From: Sphingomonas hankyongi
Lineage (GTDB): Bacteria > Pseudomonadota > Alphaproteobacteria > Sphingomonadales > Sphingomonadaceae
DNA length: 64,000 nt
Direction of reading: 5' to 3'
NCBI RefSeq assembly: GCF_023516575.1
Contig: NZ_JAMGBE010000001.1
Coordinates: 744,001 to 808,000 of the forward strand
The notes below the pieces were generated by a model. It did no database searches. It was given only the letters and a program-made list of their open reading frames with translations, and was not told the origin of the DNA. Shown here one piece after another: positions 8,044 to 15,982 of the stretch (the stretch's first letter is position 1; every line of letters begins with the position of its first letter). Position numbers and translations under genes: made by a program.

Positions 8044-9849
8044 ATGACGGACATTTTCGTCTCCTACGCGAGGAGTGACGAACCGCACGCGCAACGGGTC
8101 ACCGAGGCGCTTCGGGCGGACGGCTTCCGTGTCTGGCGCGACGAGGACCTTCCCGCGCACCGGCCTTACGCCGAGGTAATCGAGGAACGGCTGAACTCCG
8201 CCAAGGCGGTGATCGTTATCTGGTCGGCCGAAGCGGCCAGGTCGCACTGGGTGCGCGCCGAGGCCGATACCGCGCGCACCGCGGGAACACTCGTGCAGGC
8301 GACGCTCGACGGCAGCATGCCGCCGCTGCCCTTCAACCAGATCCACTGCGCCGACCTCAGCAGCTGGGACGGCAAGAACCATGCGCCCGGCTGGGCCAAG
8401 CTCAAGGACAGCGTCGCCGCCCTTGCTGGCGCTCCTCCGTCCGCAGCCGCGGCGACCAAGGGCAAGCGCGCTGCCCACAGCCAGGTCTGCGTCTGCGTGC
8501 TGCCATTCCAGAACATGAGCGGAGACGCCGAGCAGGAATATTTCAGCGACGGTATCAGCGAGGACATCACGACCGATCTGTCCAAGATCTCCGCGCTCGG
8601 CGTGACCGCCCGGAATACCGCCTTTACCTTCAAGGGCCGCGCGGTCCACGTCTGCGAGGTGGCGAAAGAGCTCGGAGTCAGCCACGTGCTCGAAGGCAGC
8701 GTGCGCAAGGTCGGGGACCGCGTGCGCATCAATTCGCAGCTGATCGACGGCGCCACCGGCGAGCATGTCTGGGCCGAACGCTACGACCGCGACCTCACCG
8801 ACATCTTCGCCATACAGGACGAGATCAGCCACTCGATCGTTCGCGCATTGAAGCTCAAGCTGATGCCCGACGAGCGCAAGGCGATCGAGCAGCGCGGAAC
8901 GGCCAACGCCGACGCCTACAAATTGTACCTGCTCGCGCGCCAATATTGGGTCACCGGCAACCACGGCGACATCAAGCGCGAGGAGCGCGTGATGCGGATC
9001 GCAAGCAAGGCGGTCGAGCTCGATCCTTATTATGCGCACGCATGGGCGCTGCTCGGGCTCGCCCAGTCCAACCTTCGCTACGGCTTCCGCAGCGAGGTGG
9101 AGGATGGAGTCGCCGCCGCGCATACCGCGCTCGCCATCGACGCGACCATCGCCGAGGCCCATTGTCCGATGGTCCGGCGGCTGGAGCAGCGAGGGCTCCA
9201 CGACGATGCCGCTGCGGCCCTTCAGAAGGCGCTCGAGCTCGACCCCGAATCATGGGAAGTGAACAAGGAAGCCGCGCGCGTCCGGATCCGCGAGCGCCGG
9301 ATAGAAGACGCCACGCGGCACTATGAGAAGGCCGTGTCGGTGATGGACTCCGACCTCCATGCCTGGGGTTGGCTGGTCAGCTGCTATCATGCGCTCGGCA
9401 ATGCCGAGGCCGAGCGTGAAGCAGCGGAAATGGCGGTCGCCCGAGCGGAAGACGTGCTTTCCCACGACCCGAGCAACGGTGCGGCATTGAGCTTCGGCGC
9501 GCGCGGCCTCGCCGTGCTGGGCAAGGTCGACAACGCGCGCGAGTGGATGGAGCGCGCCATGCTCGTCGATTTCGACAACCTCGACATGCGCTTCAACTTC
9601 GCCCGCATGCTTGCCGCCCAGCTCGACGACCTGGATGGCGCCCTCAAGCTTCTCCAGCGCAACTTCTCGTCAATCGACGCCTACATGCTCAAATTGGCCG
9701 AAGCAGACCCCGACCTCGATGCGCTTCGCGGAGATTCCCGTTTCCTGAACATGATGGCGCGCGCGAAGAGTCGGCTGGGCGTCAAGGAGGAAGGCGGGAT
9801 CGCTGCGGCGCTTGGCGCATCGCCTGCTTCCCGTTCGGCCGGCCTGTAA
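8044..9849 (+). CDS. TIR domain - TolB/FlgO-like - TPR repeat protein
   Basis: A 601-residue three-part protein. Residues 1-130 form a TIR domain: it opens IFVSYARSD, and SHWVRAE places a Glu (E73) where TIR NADases such as SARM1 have the catalytic Glu (DWVHKE). Residues about 150-275 match the TolB/FlgO-like region found in many CadC- and adenylate-cyclase-type proteins (VLPFQNMSGD, EYFSDGISEDI, LEGSVRKVGDRVRI). The rest is a run of TPR repeats. GAAGGGG precedes the ATG. There is no transmembrane segment, no cyclase domain and no partner gene. It could be an NAD-cleaving enzyme, a signalling adaptor, or a scaffold; only the architecture is certain. Confidence 0.85.
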   Translation: MTDIFVSYARSDEPHAQRVTEALRADGFRVWRDEDLPAHRPYAEVIEERLNSAKAVIVIWSAEAARSHWVRAEADTARTAGTLVQATLDGSMPPLPFNQIHCADLSSWDGKNHAPGWAKLKDSVAALAGAPPSAAAATKGKRAAHSQVCVCVLPFQNMSGDAEQEYFSDGISEDITTDLSKISALGVTARNTAFTFKGRAVHVCEVAKELGVSHVLEGSVRKVGDRVRINSQLIDGATGEHVWAERYDRDLTDIFAIQDEISHSIVRALKLKLMPDERKAIEQRGTANADAYKLYLLARQYWVTGNHGDIKREERVMRIASKAVELDPYYAHAWALLGLAQSNLRYGFRSEVEDGVAAAHTALAIDATIAEAHCPMVRRLEQRGLHDDAAAALQKALELDPESWEVNKEAARVRIRERRIEDATRHYEKAVSVMDSDLHAWGWLVSCYHALGNAEAEREAAEMAVARAEDVLSHDPSNGAALSFGARGLAVLGKVDNAREWMERAMLVDFDNLDMRFNFARMLAAQLDDLDGALKLLQRNFSSIDAYMLKLAEADPDLDALRGDSRFLNMMARAKSRLGVKEEGGIAAALGASPASRSAGL

Positions 9850-9930
9850 TGGCGCGCCGCTGTTTGCCTGATCGCGAGCGCCGCACTATCAGCCCGGCCT
9901 GACTTCCACCTCATTGTTCAAGAAGGTCCG

Positions 9931-11097
9931 ATGGCACTGGTGATTTCGAGCGCGTTCGACGCGGGCAATATTCGCGTCGCGAAGCAGAATGGGGACACGG
10001 TCGATCTGGAGATCGTGACCGATCACATGTCCGACTTCTATCAATGGTTCTACTTCCGGCTGTCGGGAGCAGCGGGCCGCGAGGTCACCCTGCGCATCAC
10101 AAATTGCGCCGCTTCCGCCTATCCCAACGGCTGGCCCGACTACAAAGGCGTGATGTCGCTCGACCGCGAGGACTGGATCCGGATTTCGGAAACGAGTTAC
10201 GCCGATGGCGTCCTGACGATGAAGCTCACGGCGCCGCAGGACTTGGTCTGGATTGCTTACTTCGCGCCTTATTCGATGGAGCGGCACCACGATCTCGTGA
10301 CGCAGACCGCGGCGCTTCCCGGCGTCGGCTACCGCTCGCTCGGAAAGAGCCTCGATGGTCAGGACCTCGATTGCCTGACGATCGGCGAGGGCCCTCTCAA
10401 TGTCTGGCTCTACGCACGTCAGCATCCCGGCGAGACCATGGCCGAATGGTGGATGGAAGGCGCGCTTGAGAAGCTCACCGACGAAGACGATCCTGTGGCC
10501 CGCGTACTGCGGTCCGAATGCACCTTCCGCATCGTTCCCAATATGAATCCCGACGGATCGAGGCGCGGCCACCTCCGGACCAACGCGGCGGGCATGAACC
10601 TCAACCGCGAATGGCATGCGCCTTCGGCCGAGAAGAGCCCCGAGGTCCTCTGCGTCCGCAATGCCATGGACGAGACCGGCGTCGATTTCGCGATGGACGT
10701 CCACGGCGACGAGGCGATTCCGGCCAACTTCCTCGCAGGATTCGAAGGAATCCCATCGCACACCGATCGCCAGCAGCGGCTCTTCAACCTGTTCGGCGAA
10801 ACGCTCGAGCGCATCTCGCCCGATTTCCAGCGCGAGCAGGGCTATGAAATTCCCGCGCCGGGCGAGGCGAACATGTCGATGTCCACGACGCAGCTGGCGG
10901 AGCGCTACGGCTGCGTTTCGATGACCCTTGAAATGCCCTTCAAGGACAATTTCAACCTGCCCGACGAAGTCTACGGCTGGTCGCCTCAGCGCTCGAAATA
11001 TCTCGCCTATGCGTGCCTCGATTCGCTGCACGCGATCCTTCCGGAGCTGAAGGCCGCGCGGACCGAGAAAGCGAAGACCGAGAAAGAGCTCGCCTGA
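9931..11097 (+). CDS. M14-family zinc carboxypeptidase (cytosolic CCP-like)
   Basis: A 388-residue protein without a signal peptide. The N-terminal 130 residues are the beta-rich domain typical of cytosolic carboxypeptidase-like M14 members. The catalytic domain keeps the zinc ligands HPGE (H165, E168) and DVHGD (H258), the substrate-binding NLNRE, and a Glu in MTLEMPF (E334) where the catalytic base belongs. Family members remove C-terminal residues, including Glu from polyglutamate tails in eukaryotes; the bacterial substrate is unknown. AGAAGG precedes the start. The stop overlaps the ATG of gpmA by one base, so the two are co-transcribed. Confidence 0.85.
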   Translation: MALVISSAFDAGNIRVAKQNGDTVDLEIVTDHMSDFYQWFYFRLSGAAGREVTLRITNCAASAYPNGWPDYKGVMSLDREDWIRISETSYADGVLTMKLTAPQDLVWIAYFAPYSMERHHDLVTQTAALPGVGYRSLGKSLDGQDLDCLTIGEGPLNVWLYARQHPGETMAEWWMEGALEKLTDEDDPVARVLRSECTFRIVPNMNPDGSRRGHLRTNAAGMNLNREWHAPSAEKSPEVLCVRNAMDETGVDFAMDVHGDEAIPANFLAGFEGIPSHTDRQQRLFNLFGETLERISPDFQREQGYEIPAPGEANMSMSTTQLAERYGCVSMTLEMPFKDNFNLPDEVYGWSPQRSKYLAYACLDSLHAILPELKAARTEKAKTEKELA

Positions 11098-11783
11098 TGC
11101 CGACGCTCGTGCTGCTCCGGCACGGCCAGTCGCAGTGGAATCTGGAAAATCGTTTCACTGGCTGGTGGGACGTCGACCTTAGCGAGAAAGGCATTGCCGA
11201 AGCGCGAGCCGCCGGCGCGCTCCTTCGCGACCGCGGCCTGGATTTCGACTGCTGCTTCACCAGCGTGCTGACGCGCGCCATCCGCACGCTACACCTTGTG
11301 TTGCATCAGATGGATCGACTGTGGCTTCCGGTGACCAAGGACTGGCGCCTGAACGAGCGGCACTATGGCGGCCTGACCGGCCTCAACAAGCAGGAGATGA
11401 TCGACAAGGTTGGCGCGGATCAGGTCAAGATCTGGCGGCGCTCCTACGACATTCCGCCACCGGATTTGGCCGAAGACAGCCCGTACAATGTTTCCGGCGA
11501 TCGCCGTTATTCCGATGTTGCGGTGCCACGCACGGAAAGCTTGAAGGACACCATCGCGCGCGCCGTCCCTTATTACGAAAAGGAGATTGCGCCGGCCCTC
11601 CATGCAGGCAAGCGCGTGCTGGTCTCAGCGCATGGCAACTCGCTTCGGGGAATCATCAAATATCTGTCGGACATCAGCGACGATGAGATCGTCGGGCTGG
11701 AGATCCCGACCGGCAAGCCGATCGTATACGACCTTGCGGACGACCTTTCGGTCAACCGCCGTTACTATCTGGAAGACGCTTAA
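11097..11783 (+). CDS. gpmA: 2,3-bisphosphoglycerate-dependent phosphoglycerate mutase
   Basis: A 228-residue enzyme of glycolysis and gluconeogenesis that interconverts 3- and 2-phosphoglycerate. The phosphohistidine loop LRHGQS (H9), [16 protein letters not shown], the acid [13 protein letters not shown] and the second catalytic His in SAHGNSLRG are all present. Length fits the proteobacterial form. The ATG is fused to the stop codon of the M14 gene (TGATG). The 3' end overlaps the convergent GGDEF gene by 4 bases. Confidence 0.95.
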   Translation: MPTLVLLRHGQSQWNLENRFTGWWDVDLSEKGIAEARAAGALLRDRGLDFDCCFTSVLTRAIRTLHLVLHQMDRLWLPVTKDWRLNERHYGGLTGLNKQEMIDKVGADQVKIWRRSYDIPPPDLAEDSPYNVSGDRRYSDVAVPRTESLKDTIARAVPYYEKEIAPALHAGKRVLVSAHGNSLRGIIKYLSDISDDEIVGLEIPTGKPIVYDLADDLSVNRRYYLEDA

Positions 11784-12358
11784 GCCGCGGCCTTCCGGCG
11801 GTACATTTCCTCGTCAGCGCGCGCCATGACCTGCGCGGGCGTGTCTTCTCCGTCGATCATCGCCACACCGATCGCGACGCTGAGCGGAAGCGAATCACCG
11901 TCATGGCTGAACTCGCAATCGCAGATCAAATCGGCCAGACGATTCGCCGTATCGTGGGCGCTTGTCTGATCGGCATTTTCGATGAGGATTCCGAACTCGT
12001 CGCCGCCGATCCGCGCGACGACGTCGCTGCGCCGGACGCCCCGGCTCAACAGGTCGGCAACCTGGATGAGGGCCTCGTCGCCCGCGCCGTGGCCGAAAGT
12101 GTCGTTGATCATCTTCAAGCCGTCGAGATCGACGAAGAGCATCGCGGAGCGATGCCCATAACGTGCTGCACGATCGACCAGGCGTTCCAGCTCGCGCATG
12201 AAGCCGCGCCGGTTGGGCAGGCTGATAAGCGTATCCTGGTGGGCGAGCTGGTCGAGCTGCTGGATATGCTGCTCCAGCTGCGCGACATGTGCGCGCAGAC
12301 GACCAATTTCAGTAACGAGCGCCTCGACGTCGTTCACTTCCGTCACTTGGTCAGACAT
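11780..12358 (-). CDS. Diguanylate cyclase (GGDEF), soluble
   Basis: A 192-residue protein made of a short N-terminal coiled coil (residues 5-45, heptads such as [20 protein letters not shown]) and one GGDEF domain. The active-site GGDEF is intact (118-122), and an RxxD inhibitory site (R109-D112) lies exactly five residues before it, so product feedback is expected. It makes cyclic di-GMP from two GTP. There is no membrane segment or sensor domain; the coiled coil probably dimerises it. The ATG at 12358 is preferred to one at 12388, whose extra residues look non-native. It lies convergent to gpmA. Confidence 0.88.
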   Translation of the reverse strand: MSDQVTEVNDVEALVTEIGRLRAHVAQLEQHIQQLDQLAHQDTLISLPNRRGFMRELERLVDRAARYGHRSAMLFVDLDGLKMINDTFGHGAGDEALIQVADLLSRGVRRSDVVARIGGDEFGILIENADQTSAHDTANRLADLICDCEFSHDGDSLPLSVAIGVAMIDGEDTPAQVMARADEEMYRRKAAA

Positions 12359-12425
12359 GGCCCCCGAGCAGCCCCCTCTGTCGTGCATGATTCATAGCGG
12401 CAAACCAAAGCCTTGAAAATCCAGT

Positions 12426-12470
12426 TGCTTGGCCGCGCTCCCCACCTCGCTAGAATCGCACGGCCAAGCA
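12426..12470 (+). promoter_or_regulatory. Inverted repeat around a promoter-like element, upstream of purE
   Basis: TGCTTGGCCG (12426-12435) and CGGCCAAGCA (12461-12470) form a perfect 10-base inverted repeat with a 25-base spacer. Between the arms lies TAGAAT (12451-12456), a good -10 match, with TTGGCC 16 bases upstream inside the left arm as a possible -35. The layout suggests a repressor site or leader hairpin controlling purEK, whose ATG is 67 bases further on. Confidence 0.45.
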
Positions 12471-12537
12471 GCAATTGCGTGCCACGAATCCTGCCCTTAA
12501 ACGAGCCGCCTGTGGGCAACTGCACCAAGGCGGGACA

Positions 12538-13020
12538 ATGACCGAGCCGCTCGTCGGCATCATCATGGGTAGCAAGTCCGATTGGGAGACGATGCGCCAT
12601 GCGGCCGATACGTTGAGCGAGCTCGGCGTCGCCCACGAGACCAAGGTGGTCTCGGCGCATCGGACACCCAAGCGGCTCTATGACTATGCCCATTCCGCGC
12701 GCGACAGGGGCCTGAAGGTCATCATCGCGGGCGCCGGCGGGGCCGCCCATCTTCCGGGAATGACCGCGTCGATGACGTCACTGCCCGTTCTCGGGGTTCC
12801 GGTCGAAAGCCAGGCGCTAAAGGGCATGGATAGCTTGCTGTCGATCGTTCAGATGCCTGCGGGGGTGCCGGTAGGCACATTGGCGATCGGCAAGGCAGGT
12901 GCCGTCAACGCAGGACTGCTGGCGGCAGCGATCCTCGCCAATTCGGATTCGCAGCTCGCCTCCCGGCTCGAGGCGTGGAGGGAACACCAGACGGGATCGG
13001 TCGTCGAAGCTCCCGAATGA
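12538..13020 (+). CDS. purE: N5-carboxyaminoimidazole ribonucleotide mutase
   Basis: A 160-residue class I PurE that moves the carboxyl group of N5-CAIR to give CAIR in purine synthesis. Signature segments are [10 protein letters not shown] (residues 10-19), VSAHRTPKR (about 39-47) with the catalytic His, and the glycine-rich [13 protein letters not shown]. The ATG at 12538 gives the family N-terminus; AAGGCGGG lies upstream. Its stop overlaps the purK start by 4 bases (ATGA), so the two steps are translated together. Confidence 0.95.
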   Translation: MTEPLVGIIMGSKSDWETMRHAADTLSELGVAHETKVVSAHRTPKRLYDYAHSARDRGLKVIIAGAGGAAHLPGMTASMTSLPVLGVPVESQALKGMDSLLSIVQMPAGVPVGTLAIGKAGAVNAGLLAAAILANSDSQLASRLEAWREHQTGSVVEAPE

Positions 13021-14078
13021 CGATTGCTCCAGGGTCCACCATCGGCATCATCGGCGGCGGCCAGCTCGGCCGAATGTTGTCCGTGGCCGCGGCGCAACTC
13101 GGCTACAAATGCCATATCTTCGATCCCCACGAGCATCCCCCCGCAGCCGACGTAGCCGCCAGGTTCACGCGTGCAGGGTTCGACGACCCTGCCGCCATCG
13201 AGGAGTTCGGGAGGTCGGTAGATGTCGCGACCTACGAATTCGAAAATCTCGCCGTGGGTCCGCTGCGGATGCTGGGCGACACGCTCCAGCCCGGGACGCG
13301 GTCTCTTGCAGTCGCTCAGGACCGGGCGCTCGAAAAGCAATTCATTGAGGACTGCGGAGGAAAAGTCGCCCCGTGGCGTCAGGTATCGAACCTCGAAGAA
13401 GTGCGGCGCGCGATAGAGCAGCTCGGCTGCGCCGTCGTGCTGAAGACCCGCCGGTACGGCTACGACGGCAAGGGCCAGGCGTGGATCCGCGCCGAAAGCG
13501 AGTGCGAAGCATGTTGGCAGGCGATTGGCGAACAACCCGCCGTCGCAGAGTCGGCGGTGAATTTTGATGCGGAATTTTCGGTGATCGTCGCGCGGTGGGC
13601 CGACGGCCTCCACGCTTTCTGGGACTCGCCGGTGAACGAGCACCGCGAAGGGATTCTTCGGCGCTCGACGGTGCCTTGCACCGCGCTGGTGGCCCGTCAG
13701 GTCGACGAAGCTCGCGGAGCCGCACTGCGCATCGCGGAGGCGCTCGGGCATGTCGGTGTGCTCACGGTCGAGTTCTTCGCGAGCAAGGACGGGCCGCTCG
13801 TCAACGAGATCGCACCGCGCGTCCACAATAGCGGGCACTGGACGATCGAGGGCGCCGAGACGTCACAATTCGAGCAGCATATCCGGGCCGTCTGTGGTTT
13901 GCCGCCCGGCTCGACCCGCCTCGTGAGCACCGGCGCGACGATGGACAATTTGATCGGCGAAGATGTCGATCGCTGGCCCGAGCTTGTCGCCGAGGAAGGC
14001 GCACACCTCCACCTTTACGGCAAAGGCGAGGCGCGTCCGGGCCGCAAGATGGGCCACGTGACCCGTATCACTCGGTAA
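13017..14078 (+). CDS. purK: N5-carboxyaminoimidazole ribonucleotide synthase
   Basis: A 353-residue ATP-grasp enzyme that makes N5-CAIR from AIR, ATP and bicarbonate, feeding PurE. The N-terminal [11 protein letters not shown], the ATP loop [12 protein letters not shown] (about residues 148-159), and [16 protein letters not shown] near the C-terminal metal site are diagnostic. The start ATG overlaps the purE stop. Length is usual. Together with purT and the separate purE it shows a complete bicarbonate- and formate-using set of purine steps in this window. Confidence 0.95.
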   Translation: MTIAPGSTIGIIGGGQLGRMLSVAAAQLGYKCHIFDPHEHPPAADVAARFTRAGFDDPAAIEEFGRSVDVATYEFENLAVGPLRMLGDTLQPGTRSLAVAQDRALEKQFIEDCGGKVAPWRQVSNLEEVRRAIEQLGCAVVLKTRRYGYDGKGQAWIRAESECEACWQAIGEQPAVAESAVNFDAEFSVIVARWADGLHAFWDSPVNEHREGILRRSTVPCTALVARQVDEARGAALRIAEALGHVGVLTVEFFASKDGPLVNEIAPRVHNSGHWTIEGAETSQFEQHIRAVCGLPPGSTRLVSTGATMDNLIGEDVDRWPELVAEEGAHLHLYGKGEARPGRKMGHVTRITR

Positions 14079-14146
14079 TCGCCCGACCGGAACCGAACGA
14101 CTGGCCAGCCATTATCGGCCCATCTCGAAGTTCAGGAGATGGAGTC

Positions 14147-14227
14147 ATGCGTTCTGTCCTGCTGTGGCTGATCGGCGTCCCAATCCCGATCATTCTGCTC
14201 CTCGCCTTCTGCACCCATCATCTTTGA
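14147..14227 (+). CDS. 26-residue hydrophobic membrane peptide
   Basis: A tiny open frame with sequence MRSVLLWLIGVPIPIILLLA followed by FCTHHL. It is one transmembrane helix with a central PIP kink. GGAGATGGAG lies just upstream at proper spacing, which supports translation. I recall similar LLWLxGVPIPIIxLL peptides in other alphaproteobacteria, annotated only as hypothetical. It lies between purK and the sulfatase and is transcribed like purK, 68 bases downstream. Function is unknown. Confidence 0.6.
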   Translation: MRSVLLWLIGVPIPIILLLAFCTHHL

Positions 14228-14249
14228 GGGGTGCGCGCCCCGCCGACAC

Positions 14250-15899
14250 CTAGTTCGGCCAGTAGACATATTCCTGATCAGGCTTCCACGGCGCGTCGGC
14301 CGGCACGTCGATACGGATCGGCTCTTCGAGCAGGGCCGGCCATAAAGGCTTGCTCTGCTCGCGGTCATGAGCGGCCAATTCGGTCCGCAGGCGCGCCACG
14401 ACATCGGGCCTCGCGCCCGAAAGGTCCTTCCGTTCCGTCGGATCCGCACGCAAATCGAACAGCCAGATGCGCGGGGGATTTCGCGACAGCTGCAATTTCC
14501 AGTCGCCATCCCGCACCGCTTCATAGCCGCCGGACCGCCAGAAGAGGGTTCGCCCGCGAAGAGGCGGCTCCTGCCCGGTCACGAATGGCAACAGGTTTAT
14601 GCCGTCGATGGAACGCCCGGCGGGGAGTGCAGCCCCCGCTGCGGCGGCAATGGTCGGAAAGACATCGATATGCTGCGCAGGCATGACCAGGCCTTCACCC
14701 GCTGGAATCCTGTCCGGCCAGCGCAGGAAGAACGGCACGCGTATGCCACCCTCGAAAAAGGTGCCCTTCCAGCCGCGGTAAGGCTTGTTGATATCGGGAA
14801 GGCCCGCATACCAGGCGCCGCCGTTGTCGTTGGTGAAGATGACGAGCGTATTCTTGTCGATGCCCTCGGCCTTTAGCGCCGCCATCACCTCTCCGACGCC
14901 GCGGTCGAGAGCGCGGACCATCGCGCCATAAACTCGCAGCTTGTTATCCTTGATAGCGGCGAGGGCGTCATAGTCGCTCTTCTCCGCCTGGAACGGGGAA
15001 TGGGGAGCGCTGTACGCCAGATACATGAAAAAGGGGCGATGGCGGTTCGCCCGGATCGCCGCGACGGCCTGGTCGCTTAAATAATCCGTCAGATATTCGC
15101 CGGCATGGAAGCGGGGACCTCCGTTGAACTGGACAGCGTCGGTAAGGGCCATCCAAAGCAGGCGATCCAGGGGGTCGCGCGGAAGCTTCGCGGCAAAGGC
15201 CGTGTCCGGCTCATATTTCGACGCTCCGGGCATGAAACCTAGGCTCTCGTCGAAGCCCTGCGCTTCGGGGCGCATCTCCGGCGCCTCGCCGAGGTGCCAT
15301 TTGCCGAGATGGATCGTGTGATAACCGCGGGTCTTGAGCAATTCCGCGATCGTCACTTCCTCGGCAGGCATCCCCATCTCTTCCATCGGCGGCGCCTTTC
15401 CCTGGAGCTCGGCGTGGTAGATGGTCGGATGCAGCCGATCCTGCTGCGAGTAGCGCGGCACATATTTGGCGAGCTGGTCGGGAACGGCAGTGAACTCGAA
15501 CCCAAAGCGCGTTGGGTATCGCCCGGTCATCAATGCCGCGCGCGACGGCGAGCAGGTCGCGTTGGCGGCGTAAGCTTCAATGAACTCTGCGCCCTGGCGC
15601 GCAATCGCATCGATGTTCGGTGTCGGCACCAGCCCCCCGGCAACGCCACTGCGGCCACCTCTGACCGTGAGATCGTTGATTCCGAGATCGTCGGCGACGA
15701 TCAGGACGATGTTCGGCGGTCTGGGACCAGTCTCGGGAGTTTGCGGACCCTCCGCCCAATGCACGGCCTGTGCCGGCTCGACGGGGTGCCGAAGCCGGTC
15801 GGCGAAGACCAGGATCTGAACCGGATAGAAATGCCAGGCCAGCCCTGCGGCGAGCACCAGCAGTCCAAATATTGCGACCGGGATGGTGACCCGCTTCAC
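14250..15899 (-). CDS. Sulfatase (arylsulfatase family), membrane-anchored or exported
   Basis: A 549-residue type I sulfatase. The N-terminus is a signal-anchor (residues 5-27). The metal-binding DDLG lies about residues 70-73. The active-site CSPSRAALMTG starts at about C116, the Cys that is converted to formylglycine; LGKWHLG and TNDNGG complete the core. It hydrolyses a sulfate ester of unknown identity. The GTG at 15899 is preferred to a TTG at 15911 because GGAG lies 6 bases before it. No sulfatase-maturing enzyme is seen in the window, so maturation depends on a gene elsewhere. It is convergent with the 26-residue peptide. Confidence 0.88.
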   Translation of the reverse strand: MKRVTIPVAIFGLLVLAAGLAWHFYPVQILVFADRLRHPVEPAQAVHWAEGPQTPETGPRPPNIVLIVADDLGINDLTVRGGRSGVAGGLVPTPNIDAIARQGAEFIEAYAANATCSPSRAALMTGRYPTRFGFEFTAVPDQLAKYVPRYSQQDRLHPTIYHAELQGKAPPMEEMGMPAEEVTIAELLKTRGYHTIHLGKWHLGEAPEMRPEAQGFDESLGFMPGASKYEPDTAFAAKLPRDPLDRLLWMALTDAVQFNGGPRFHAGEYLTDYLSDQAVAAIRANRHRPFFMYLAYSAPHSPFQAEKSDYDALAAIKDNKLRVYGAMVRALDRGVGEVMAALKAEGIDKNTLVIFTNDNGGAWYAGLPDINKPYRGWKGTFFEGGIRVPFFLRWPDRIPAGEGLVMPAQHIDVFPTIAAAAGAALPAGRSIDGINLLPFVTGQEPPLRGRTLFWRSGGYEAVRDGDWKLQLSRNPPRIWLFDLRADPTERKDLSGARPDVVARLRTELAAHDREQSKPLWPALLEEPIRIDVPADAPWKPDQEYVYWPN

Positions 15900-15982
15900 G
15901 GCCGACTCCAAAGGATGGGCGTCAACGCGTTACCGGGTCGATATCTCCGTCCCGCCGGCTCGAACGCAAGCGGGGCGTAGCA

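Noticed and set aside
7984-9201. Minus-strand open frame of 405 codons
   Set aside because: Antisense to the TIR/TPR gene, which has clear domains and a ribosome site.
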